Positions 44,060-55,049 of a stretch of DNA of 64,000 bases are shown piece after piece; the first letter of the stretch is position 1, and the number at the start of each line of letters is the position of its first letter. Position numbers and translations under genes: made by a program. The DNA is from Paratrimastix pyriformis (Eukaryota; Preaxostyla; Paratrimastigidae): contig JAPMOS010000018.1 of assembly GCA_027972325.1 (NCBI GenBank), positions 609,708-673,707 of the forward strand, read 5' to 3'. The notes under the pieces were generated by a model. The model was given only the letters and a program-made list of their open reading frames with translations, was not told where the DNA came from and did not search any database.

Positions 44060-45725
44060 ATGAGAGGTGCTTACGTGCCCCGCCGTGAACGTTCAGCCGC
44101 TGCCCCAAAAAACCAGGCGAGTCCCAACGAGCCCAGTTTTCCTCTCACTCCGCTATTATTCCCTGAGATAAAACGTTTCCAAAGACTCCATCCCCGCCCA
44201 GCCGCCGGCACGCTCTGTCGGCATTGTGAACATCATGTACTAGCGCACTCACGCCCAATCAGCGCGCTTCGTTGGTCTCCCTTGGGTCTGAACGCATCAA
44301 TGATGTGCTATTCATCCTCTCAAAGGGACATTTGTCGCTTGCTCCTCGCTTGATGGCAGTATTAGTTTAACTGAAACATTTCGTGCGAGTCTCATTGCTC
44401 GGATTTCGCCGAACTCCTGTCTGTTTTCGGTTTCGGGCTTCCTCCACTCCCACTTCAAACAGCGCTCCGAGGTGGGTTGAAGGATCTCCAGCATTCTCTC
44501 GACGGCGCACACCTACTGAGTGGTGGGTTTGATGGAATTGCATATCTCCATGACTTGCATACAGGGATTCTCGCCGATGTTTGTCTCATCTCCTTTGGGG
44601 CTCTCCCTTTACTTTTTGGGCAGAAACTGGACTGTGACCAGCCGCTGGCCTCTCTGTGCTGCCATCCCAGGGATCCGTCCATCTTTTTGGCTGGGGGTAC
44701 GCGCGGCGACATCTTTGTTTGGGATCGCCGCAAGAGCGGGTCTGTGACGACCCACTCTCCACTTTTTGTGCATGCTGCTGCCCCATCAGAGTGGCAGCCA
44801 CATTCCACGCCGATGTGGGCACCGTGAACGACATCACCTTTCTGCCTGCGACCAACGGGGCCACCTTTATCAGCTGTGCCGACGCCACTCGGCGCGATTG
44901 GATGGCCCACGGCATCGCCGCCTGGGACATGGCCACTGTCCGCCGCCGCCCCCTTGGCCCCCACGCATGCCCTCATCCGCGCTTTTTCGTCGGTGGGTCG
45001 CGCGTGGATTCCCCCGTGATCCGGTGGGCAGGGCGCCATCGTGAGCAATCAGATCTACACGGAGCCTTACAGCTGCGTGGCCTTGCGGATGCACCCGCGC
45101 AGTGCGCACTTTGTGGGTCAGTCCAGTGGCGGCTACCTCGCCATCTTCGGCGCACAGCCGCCCTACAAGCTCAACAAGAAGCGGGTCCCTCTGGCCTCCT
45201 TTCGTCTCTCCCCCCCTACTCACCCATTTTCGGCAGCGCTTCGAAGGGGGGCACTTGGTCGCCGGCTACCGGATCGGCTTCGACTTCGACCCGTCGGGCG
45301 AGCGCCTCATCACAGGTCCGGCCCCCTCCACCATACAGCAGGTTGAGCAGCCCAACCAGGTCCCGGCCACCGGCGAGACGGGGATCGTGGGCCGGGTTCC
45401 ACACCTCGTCGGCAATAATGGTTGGCCCGGCTAGGGATGGGGGTTGCCGGGGTGATTGACGATGATGATTGGTGATGATCTTCACGCACCACCCCACACA
45501 GGCTCCTCAGACGGGCGGCTCGCCCAGTACGACTGGGCCTCGGGTCGGGTCCTCAGCGTCGTGCGGCCCCGCGGTCAAGGAGACACCGTGCCTGTGGTGG
45601 GGGCAGCATACCATCCCTCCATCGAGGGCGTGGCTGCCTCGGCCTGCTGGGATGGCACCGTCCAGCTGTGGACCCCCCGACCACACTTTCTGGAGGGCCT
45701 CGCCGACGGCGCTGGCCTCTCGGAC

Positions 45726-45768
<43 letters not shown>

Positions 45769-45917
45769 CGCCGCCGCCGTCAATTGCCTCGGCAGGCCTC
45801 GTCATCGCCTCGCCTGGGTCCCCAGCAGCGGGCTGCGATTTGGCTGTCGGCCAGGCCGACGAGGAACGTCGCGTGCGGCCCCGCCTGGGTCCTGCCGAGG
45901 CTGCGAAGGAGCCGTAG
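44060..45917 (+). CDS. WDR25: WDR25-like WD40-repeat protein (PRP17-related)
   Basis: WD40 propeller related to splicing factor PRP17/CDC40. The start chosen at 44060 gives MRGAYVPRRER, like the basic N termini of this group. Propeller blades: HSRPISALRWSP (44240), FVACSSLDGSISLTE (44325), HLLSGGFDGIAYLHDLHTG (44510), SIFLAGGTRGDIFVWDRR (44675), TVNDITFLPATNGATFIS (44820), the diagnostic IVSNQIYTEPYSCVALRMHP (45045), GGYLAIFGAQPPYKLNKKR, HLVAGYRIGFDFDPSGERL (45255), SDGRLAQYDWASG and ASACWDGTVQLW (45640). The order and spacing match animal WDR25. The end is uncertain: the frame continues through a (CCG)n polyproline tract (45727-45780) to the stop at 45917, but the propeller is complete by about 45680. 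Several GTCCG or GTCCC donors are used. Confidence 0.82.
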
Positions 45918-46955
45918 CGACGCACTCCATCTCAGCTCCATGGGGGATGCGCCCATCACCATGCTCGTTGACTCGAATACGAACAGCGCCAATGATATTT
46001 GTCTGTGGCCTCACTCTCGGCCCAACGTGCTTTTCAGGTGGGCGCCACACACGCACACACAAAAGGGAGGGAGGGAGGGGAGGGGAGGGGGGTAGACGCT
46101 CGAGAGAACACCAAAAATAGGTCAAAAAGGTCAAAAAAGGTCAAAAAGGTCAAAAAAACCAATATGAGAACACAGCAAAGGGTGGACCGCAACACACTCG
46201 CGCTCGTTGTGAGCACGATGAAGAAGAAGGCGGGGGTCTGTCAGGCCACCCGCAGCAGCGACAACCAGGCCAGGCCAGGCCAGGCCCCCGCAGAACGAAC
46301 AGAACAAACGGAAAACAGGAACCGGTGGGCCTGCGGTGGGGCCCAAACGCTGATCAAGGGTGCCCATCAGTCGACCAAAACAAAGGGCGGGAGGGAGCGC
46401 CGCGATCTTGCGGCATAAGGCAAAGCGGGGAGAGGAGAGAGGGAGAGAGGGGAGAGGGGAGAGAGGGAGAGGGAGAGGGAGAGGAGGGAGGAGGAGGGCC
46501 GCCGCTCGACCCAGCGAGGGCAGGGAAGGGCGGGAGCGGCCCCCCGAAAATCAAAGAGACGCCACCGCCATCAAAAATAAAATGGCACCCAGACGACAGG
46601 CCCGACAGCCCCCCGGCGGAGGACACGGCAGGCAGACGCGACGACATGTGCGCACAGGCAAAAGAAAAGAAGATGGCCCGCAGCAGCCCCTCAGAGAAGC
46701 AAAGAGAACCCAACGACTACAAGCAGCGGGAGGGACGACCGGGTCTCCGCGACCACACAGGAGGGAAGGAGGGCGGGAGGAAGGAGGGCGGGAGGGAAGG
46801 AGGGCGGGAGGGAAGGAGGGCGGGAGGGAAGGAGGGCGGGAGGGAAGGAGGGCGGGAGGGCAGGAGGAAGGAGGGCGGGAGGGCAGGGAGGGCAGGGGCG
46901 CTCCAAGAAGTGGCTGGAGAATGGGAGCGGAGAGGACGGGGGGAGACGGGGGCGC
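45918..46955. other. gene-poor convergent region between WDR25-like and TmcB-like 2
   Basis: Holds AAGGTCAAAA repeats (46113-46160), a GAGAGGGA purine tract (46430-46490) and a 16-bp GGAGGGCGGGAGGGAA array. Several arginine/glycine-rich frames are open but look compositional. No convincing exon is seen. Confidence 0.55.
46759..46890. repeat. 16-bp tandem repeat AGGAGGGCGGGAGGGA
   Basis: About seven to eight copies with variants, just downstream of the TmcB-like gene 2 stop. Confidence 0.9.
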
Positions 46956-47383
46956 TTACGGGAGCCCCTTGACGGCCGTGCCCTTTGTGGTGATCCAGCG
47001 GCCCAGGGGCAGGTCGTGCTGGCGGATGTGGGCCGGCAGAACCTTGCCGAAGGTCCGGATGAACTCGAACAGGTCGCCGCCCTTCTGCAGGTCCCGCTGG
47101 GCCTGCTTCACCTGCACCGGACCCCACCCAACCAGCAATGGGCGCGGCGGTGAGCAGCGGTCGCGTGTGGGCGAGCGGGAGGGACGGGGGGTGGCGAACC
47201 ATGTCCAGGAGGCGCCTGTGGGCGTCCTCGTGCCTGCGGAGGATGTCCTCCGGGTAGCGGTGCCGCCGGGCCAGCCGCAGCTCGAACGAGGAGTGGTGCG
47301 CGATGAAGTGGCTCAGCAGCTCCATCACCCGCTGCTGCGTCTGTGGCGATGAAGGAGAAAGATGGTGGTGGTGATGATGACGG

Positions 47384-47453
<70 letters not shown>

Positions 47454-50400
47454 TGATGATGATGATGATGAGGATGATGATGAGGATGATGATGAGCTGG
47501 CACCGCCTGGGCAGGAGGAGGCGGGACTGAGACGGGGGCAGGAGGCGGCGGGGCCGGCAGCGGAGGAACCCAGCGAGGGGTTCGCAAGGGGTGACAGTGA
47601 TGACGGTGATGATGATGATTGCGATTGATCGGATGATGATGATGGCGCCGACGACGCTGAACGCTGGATGTGCTGGGTGCTGGATGTTGCTGATCGTGTC
47701 GAGATGTCGGCGAGAGGATGATGACGGACGGTGCGATCCTGGGCGTTGATGACGGCGTGGGCGAGCTGGTGGGCGTACTCGAAGAGGCGCTTGTGCTGGT
47801 CGTCGATGCCCCGCACCCCCACGACGGCCGTCTTCTGCCAGTCGAGCAGCATCGAGTCTGGTGGGGTGGAACGCCGCCCCCACGCGCGATGAACGGAAAG
47901 AAACCGCCAACGAGTGAGCGTTGGTCCGAATTGGGCGGGGCGGGGCGGGGCGGGGCGGGGCGGGCGGGGCGGGGCGGGGCGGGGCGGGGCGGGCGGGGCG
48001 GGCGGGGCGGGGCGGGGAGGCAGAGGCGCGGACACTTGGACTCGTCGGGGACCAGGCCCAGCAGCCGCTCGGTCCGGTCGCTCTCGAGTCGATCCGCTTC
48101 AGCGGCCGCAGCAGAAGCAGGCCTGTGGGCAGGGCCGAGACGGGGCAGAGGCCAACACCCAGCAAATGCCAGTCAGAGCCGCCCAGAGAGCGAGGTCGCT
48201 GCCGTCCGGGCGGGTGTCCCCCCCCCCCCCCCCCCCCGTCTCCTTCCGTCTCTCCTTCCGTCTCTCCTTCCGTCTCTCCTTCCGTCTCTCCTTCCGTCCG
48301 TCCGTTCCACCGTCCGTCCGTTCCACCGTCCGTCCGTTCCACCGTCCGTCCGTTCCACCGTCCGTCCGTTCCACCGTCCGTCCCACCGTCCGGCCCACCG
48401 TCCGTCCGTCCCACCGTCCGTCCCACCGTCCGTCCCACCGTCCGTCCGTCCCACCGTCCGGCCCACCGTCCGTCCCACCGTCCGTCCGTCCCACCGTCCG
48501 TCCGTCCCACCGTCCGTCCGTCCCACCGTCCGTCCGTCCCACCCACCCTCCATCCGCAGACCGAAGAGCAGCGGCAGCAGGCAGAGGAGGCCGATCATGA
48601 GGTAGCCCAGGGTGTCCCCGTTGGCGGTCAGGGTGTTGACCGCGTTCTGGGCGCCGGCCGTGTTGGCCATCCGGCAGCCCCCGTCCAGGTCGAAGAGCAT
48701 GGCCCGGGTGAGCCGGTCCAGGGACGTCAGGCTGGCGGGCAGCTCGGCGTCCTGGGCGGCGACCATCCCACGGGCCAGCTCCACGTAGGAGAACAGGAGC
48801 CCATTGAGGGTGAAGGTGGGCGCGGGCAGGGCCAGCCGGTCGGGGAGCAGCCGGCAGAGGGTCTCGTTGACCATCCGGCAGGTGGTCTGGTCGTAGATGA
48901 TGTGCGCACGGGCGCTGGTCGGGTCCACGTTCCCTGCGCAACCCACCCACCCAGAGACACAGACACAGACACAGGTCAGGTGGCCGCCCCCACCACCAGG
49001 CACCCCCCCCCATCCCGGATGGGCACCAGGGAGCGGCAGCGGACCGGGCGGGTCGAGGATGCCCAGCAGGTCCGAGGCGCCCGAGACGAAGCTGCCGCAG
49101 CCCGCCTGGCCGTACCTGAAGGGGGACCATCGTCAGGCCAGGCGTGCCGGAGCACCACATCACGAGCGCAGCCCCGGGATGGGAGCACCCAACCGGCCAC
49201 GCGGGGCCCTGGACAGACCGGATGAGGCAGTGGAGCTGCGTGAGGACGTCCGCGTAGACGCTCAGGCCGGCGCGGCTCGTCGCCCGCCTCGAGGCCAGCA
49301 GCCCGACCGAGCTGTGGGCCATCCCGGGGAGAAGAAGCGGACATCCGTCAGGGTCGCCGGCCTCAGCCCGCCCCAGCCGTCCCGTCCCCGTCCCCGTCCC
49401 CGTCCCCGTCCCCGTCCCCGTCCCCGTCCCCGTCCCCGTCCCCGTCCCGCCCGGGCCCCGGAGGTGCGCCCAGACCAGAAATCGGGCTCGGGTGCGAGGG
49501 GCGGCCGGTTGGTGATGGAGGCGGCCAGGGCGCAGCCGGACGCGTTGTGGAAGAGCTGCACGGCCAGGAAGTGCATCTGGTGGACGACTGCGCCCCGCAG
49601 GGCCGAGGCGGCGATGTCGTGCTTGTAGCTGCGGTCGGCCGTGAGCAAGTAGTAGGTCAGCCCCAGGGCCGCAAGGACCACCCCCGCAAAGAGCACGGCC
49701 GCTACGACCAGCTGCCGCAGAGTACCTGAGGACACACAGCACACAGCACACACAGCACACAGCACACAGCACACACAGCACACACAGCACACACATGCAT
49801 ACGTCATGCCAGAGAGAAAGAATTGGTCCACCGAATGGAAACGGGGTGGAAATGGGGAGGCTGGTGGACTGGTGGGGGTGGCGGACCTGGCGGGATGACG
49901 CTGATGCGCTTCATCTGCCGGTTGACTTCGGCCGCGGCGAGCTCCTCCACGGCCCGGGCGGCCTCGTCGTGGGCATCGTCGTGCCCCTCGTCATGGGCCT
50001 CGTCGGCGGGCAGCTCGGCCTCGGGTTGGGGCGCCTGGGGCGGGTGGGTCCCGTCACCGAGGGCCTCCGCCCCGCGAGCCGGCAGCCCGACATCGGGAGG
50101 CCTCAGGGCCGCGAGAGAATGCAGCGGAACGGACTCGGGCGGGGGCAAGAGCTGGCTGAGGGCGCTCAGGGCCGACCCGGGGTCCTCGGGCCCCTCCCGC
50201 GGGGGCACGGTCAGGCTGGCAGCCGACCCGGCCGACGAGAGGGGCGGTTGGGACAGGAGGAGGGCCTGCTGGGAGGACGAGTGGGCCGCCGGGTCATCGC
50301 CGGCCAGCGAGAACTCCCTGGCGATGGACAGGTCGCCCCCGAGGGGCGAGCCCCGCGAGCTGCCCGTCTCGTCGATGGCCGGCGGGCTGAGCAGCAGCGG

Positions 50401-53400
50401 GGAGGCCGAGGGGCTGCCCTCCATGGCCGGCAGCAGGACCGAGCTCTGCGGCTGCTGCAGCCGGGGCAGATGCTCCTCCGAGACGCACATCCGGTGGTGC
50501 GGCTCGGGCGGCCCGGCCAGCTCGGACTCGCTCTCGGCCCCGCTGCCGTCCCCCGCCCGGGCGAGCAGCGTCAGCCGGCCCCCCCGGCCGTCGGGGTCGC
50601 CGAGGAGGCTGAACGAGTTGCGCCGGCGGCGGGGCTGCGGGTCGAGGGGCGGCAGGATGGCGGCCGAGTCGAGGGCGGGCAGGGCCGAGGTGGACGGGAT
50701 GGCCGCCATGCTGCCCACCGCCATCGAGTTGACCGACGAGGACCGGCTCACGCTCGGGGCCGCCGCCGCCGCCCGCCGATGGAGCAGCCGGGGGCTCTCC
50801 TCCTCGCCCCCGCTGCCCCCCGGGGCCGCCGTGGCCGAGGTGGCCGAGACGGTGGACAGGGGCAGCGAGACGTTGGACAGGTTCCGGGCGGCCACCAGGC
50901 TGCGGCTGCTGCGCTCGTCGAGGACGGTGTCGTTGTCCTCCTCGGTGGCCATCGAGGCCTTCAGCCGCTTGTGCAGCTGGTCCACCACTGCGCCCGCCCG
51001 CCCCACCCGCCGCCATGGCCAGGACACCACGATCAGTCAGCACCCAATGCGGCTGGGGCGGGCGAAGGCGGAAGGAGTCGGGGGGGGGGGGGGGGGCGGA
51101 CCCTCCTTGGGCATGTGGAGGAACTGCTTGAGGGCGTGCACCCGGGAGCGCTTGAGGGCCCGGACGATGAGCAGGAGCCTGGCCAGGGCCAGCAGGAAGA
51201 CCGCCCCCACGACCCCCAGCCCGATCAGCGGCACGGCGTTCTGGGTGCCCTTGGCGGCCGTCGACTGCTGCAGGAAGCGCTGCGAGACCAGGGCCAGCTC
51301 CTGGAAGAGGGTCGTGGGCACGTTGGCCAGGAGGAAGAGCAGGTTCTTCATGTCCACGTCCCGCCTGCGAGAGGGAAGCCGAGGGCAGCAGGTGGGGCGG
51401 CGCGGAGGGACGTCATCAGTTGGGGGGCACCAGAAGCGGGGTGAGCGAGTCAGGGCAGGTGCGCGTGGGGAGTATGCGAGGCAAGGGAGAGGGGCTGAGC
51501 ACAGGGAGGTCTGGGTCTGGGGAAACACTGCTGGGTGGCTGTTCGGCCATGCGGACCAGTAGAGGCCCTCGGCGACGGCTGCCCGGACGGAGGCGGCCTT
51601 GTCGAGGAGGACCGTGATCAGGTCGTAGAGGATCAGGGCCGACTCGGTCTGCCGGGTCAGCACCCCGTCCACCACCTGCGGGTTGACCACGTCAATGGTC
51701 ACCTGGCCCGTGCAGACAGCAGTGGGCGGCGATGATGGTGACGATGAATGATGGAGTGATCGGATGATGAGGATCGTGATGATCGTGATGCTGATGATCA
51801 TCATGATGATCAATCTGATGAGAAGGAGGAGGAGAACGAAAATGATGGCTATGGCGCTGATGGTGATGATTGGCAGCGGCTGAGAGACCTGCCAGAAGGA
51901 GTCGCGCGGGTCGACGGTGTTCCTGTAGACCCCGCGCAGCTGGTCCACCACCTCGTCGATGCCCGCCAGGAGCATCTCCAGGGGCGGCAGCCAGGTCTCT
52001 GCGCCCCACGGGCGGGTGTGAGCCGGATCCCCACAGTAACCTCTTCGTCCCCCTTCGCTGCCCGCCCGCCCGGCCGGCTGGAGGTCAGGCGGACCGTTTC
52101 GGATGGCAATGACCATGGCGGTCGTCGGGTCGACGAAGGGGCCTGCCGTGGCGTTGAGGGGCGGGCGCGGTGCCCAGGGCGCCGGCCTGCTGGTGGATGT
52201 AGAGCGGCACCATGTGCAGCAGGGCCGCCACCCGGGCGGCCTGGCTGGCGACCTCGGCGATGGCCTCCATCCGCACGGCCTCGGTGGCCAGCCCGTAGAC
52301 CAGCTGCCGGGTGGCCAGCATGACGGCCAGGGTGATGGCCAGGGCCAGCACCATCAGCTGGGTCATCTGCGGGCACGGCTGCAGGCACACGTGCACCTGG
52401 GGCTTCCTGCAAGGCCGGCACCCCAGGGTCCACCCCACCACGCCACGAGACGAATGCGACCAGTGTAAACAGTGGGCTGTGTGTGTGTGTGTGTGTGTGG
52501 GGGGGATGCAGACTTCTGGGTGTACTCGGCGCGGGATGCGGACGAGCGGCGGGTCGATGCGCGGCTCTTGGTCTCCCCGTCCGTCACCGAGGCCACGTCG
52601 CTGCCGTCTTGGGCATGCTGCGGGCCCCGGGCGAGTGCCCAGGCGGCGGAGCGAGTGATGGGAGCGAGGAAAGCGTGGTCAGAGGTGACTGGAGGAGAGT
52701 GGGCAGGGCAGGGCAGGGCAGGGCAGGGCAGGGCAGGGCAGGGCAGGGCAGGGCAGGGCAGGGCAGGGCAGGGCAGGGCAGGGCAGGGCAGGGCAGGGCA
52801 GGGCAGGGCAGGGCAGGGCAGGCAGGGCAGGGCAGGGCAGGGCAGGGGCAGGGCAGGGCAGGGCAGGGCAGACCCGCTTGGAGCGCTCCTCCTCGAGGAC
52901 GTCGGCCCGCAGGAAGAGTGTCTCGGCCAACTGCTCGTTGCCGTAGAACTCCTGCTGCAGCGCCCATACGCGCTGCCGGACCCGAGGACATGCGGGTCGG
53001 GTGAGGCTCATTGAAAGCGACACGTCAGCGGGCGGGCGGGCGGGCGGGCGGGCGGGCGGGCGGGCGGGCGGGCGGGCGGCGATCGAGTTGGGGGGGGGGG
53101 GGGGGGGGGGGGGGGGATGCGGGCGGCCGTGCGGACCGGAGGGCGGCGATCGAGTTGGGGTTCTGCTCGAGCAGCTGCACGTAGGCGGCCTCGGCCTTGT
53201 CGGCCGCGGTCATGGACTCGGTCAGCTCGTGCTGCAGCACCTTGACGTCCACGTGGGGCATCAGCAGCATCCCCCAGGCGTCTCGCATATGCTCTGCCGA
53301 GGCCGAGGGGGTCGGGTGGCGGCGACAGAGGGGTAGGCAGATCAAGCGGCAGCAGCGGGAGGGGCGTGAGGTGGGCAATGGCCAGACGATGGTGGAGTGT

Positions 53401-55015
53401 GTGTGCGGGCGATCGATGGGGGGAAGGTGAGGGGCGACACCCCTTCGAGGCCGTGGGCGGGGGGCGACGGACGGCGCACTTTGCGGTGGTAGCGCTCGGC
53501 CTCGGCGGTGTTCTTCTTGGTGGCGAGCATGGTCATGACCGTGTCCTTGGCCGCCACCGCGTTGGCCTCGGAGTCCTTCAGGTTGCCGTAGATCAGGAAG
53601 CGGTACTCGAAGGAGGGGCTCAGGGCGGCCGCCTTGGTGACCAGGATCCCGGCCCGGGTGGGGTCCTTCATGAAGGCCAGCTGGAAGAGCCCGTAGCGGA
53701 CGTAGAGGCCGGCATCGTAGCGGAGGTGCTTGTTCTGCAGGGCCAGCTGGTAGATCCGGTCCGCGTAGGCGATGTGCTGCTTGGTCCGGTACCTGGGCAC
53801 ACCCCCCGGCCGGCCGGGCGGGCAGACAGAGTGGAGCGCGCGAAGTGAACGGGGACCTCTTTGGAAGGCGAGCACGATGGGCGGGCGCGTGGCGCATGAG
53901 CGGGGGGGGGGGGGGGGGGGGGGGGTGGGCGGACTGCTTCAGCTGCAGGAAGCGGGTGGCCCGGTCGACGTCGATGGCCGAGCGGAACTTGCGGATGCGC
54001 CGCTCGAAGCGCAGCCCCAGCTGCCGCTCGGCCCGGGTCAGCGGGACGGCCTCAATCGCATCGGCCGCCGCCACGGGGTCGCTGATCCCTCCCGGCCTGC
54101 CGACTGGGCCCACTGGGGGTCGGGAGAGGGGGACGAGATGGGCCCCGGGGGGAGGGGCAGGGAGGCGGATGGCGGACCGTCCCTGGAGGCGGCCGGGTGG
54201 AGGCCGACGGGCTCGGGGGTGGGGGTCAAGGAGCCGTCGTCCTGGTCTGTGGGGGCCCGCCGGCCCAGCAGGGTCAGCGGCTGGCCCGGCTTGTAGAGCC
54301 ACAGCCAACGACCTCGCAAGTCTGGTGTGGGGCGGTGCGGACGGGAAAAGGTGGAACGGCGCCACGCGGAAGACCGCCCCGCCCTTCCTTCGACCTGTCA
54401 GCCCTCCCTGCCTCCCCTGCCTCCCCTGCCTCCCTGCCTCCCTGCCTGCCTCCCGTCCGACCACTGAGCAGCGGAGCGAAACAGACATGAAGCGGTGGCC
54501 GCCACGCCGGCCAGGGCGATGGCAAGAGGCGGCAGCAGGGGCAGCATCACCTGCGCGTGCCGGTCAGGGGAGGACGGGGAGGGCGGGGAGGGGCAGGCAC
54601 ACGAGGAACCAGCCAACCAGCCGGCGAATGAGAGTCGGGTCGGACAGCGAGGGAGGGGGAGGGGGAGGGAGGGAGGGAGGGAGGGAGGGAGGAGGGAGGA
54701 GGGAGGGAGGGAGGGAGGGAGGGGAGGGAGGGAGGGAGGAGGGAGGGAGGGAGGGAGGGAGAGGACGGAGACGGAGACGGAGACGGAGACGGAGACGGAG
54801 ACGGAGACGGAGCGGAGGCGGACCGTGTCGTTGCCCAGGCCCGAGGCGCAGGCGGCGCAGAGGGTGCACACGAACAGGACCGAGATGCCCCGCAAACTGC
54901 ACCCCCAAGGGCCCCGAGGCGGCGCGCAGAGAAGGAATGGGGCACGGCGGGACGGCAGTGAGGAGGAGTTCCATCGGCCGGTCGAGCCACTCACTTCATC
55001 CCACCTCCTCCTCCC

Positions 55016-55049
<34 letters not shown>

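Noticed and set aside
46360-47352. 330-residue Arg/Gly/Glu-rich + strand frame
   Set aside because: Produced by purine-rich repeats and antisense to the hemerythrin exons. No domain.
48776-49003. Separate small secreted protein on the minus strand
   Set aside because: It is the extracytoplasmic loop exon of TmcB-like gene 2, aligned with the same loop in gene 1.
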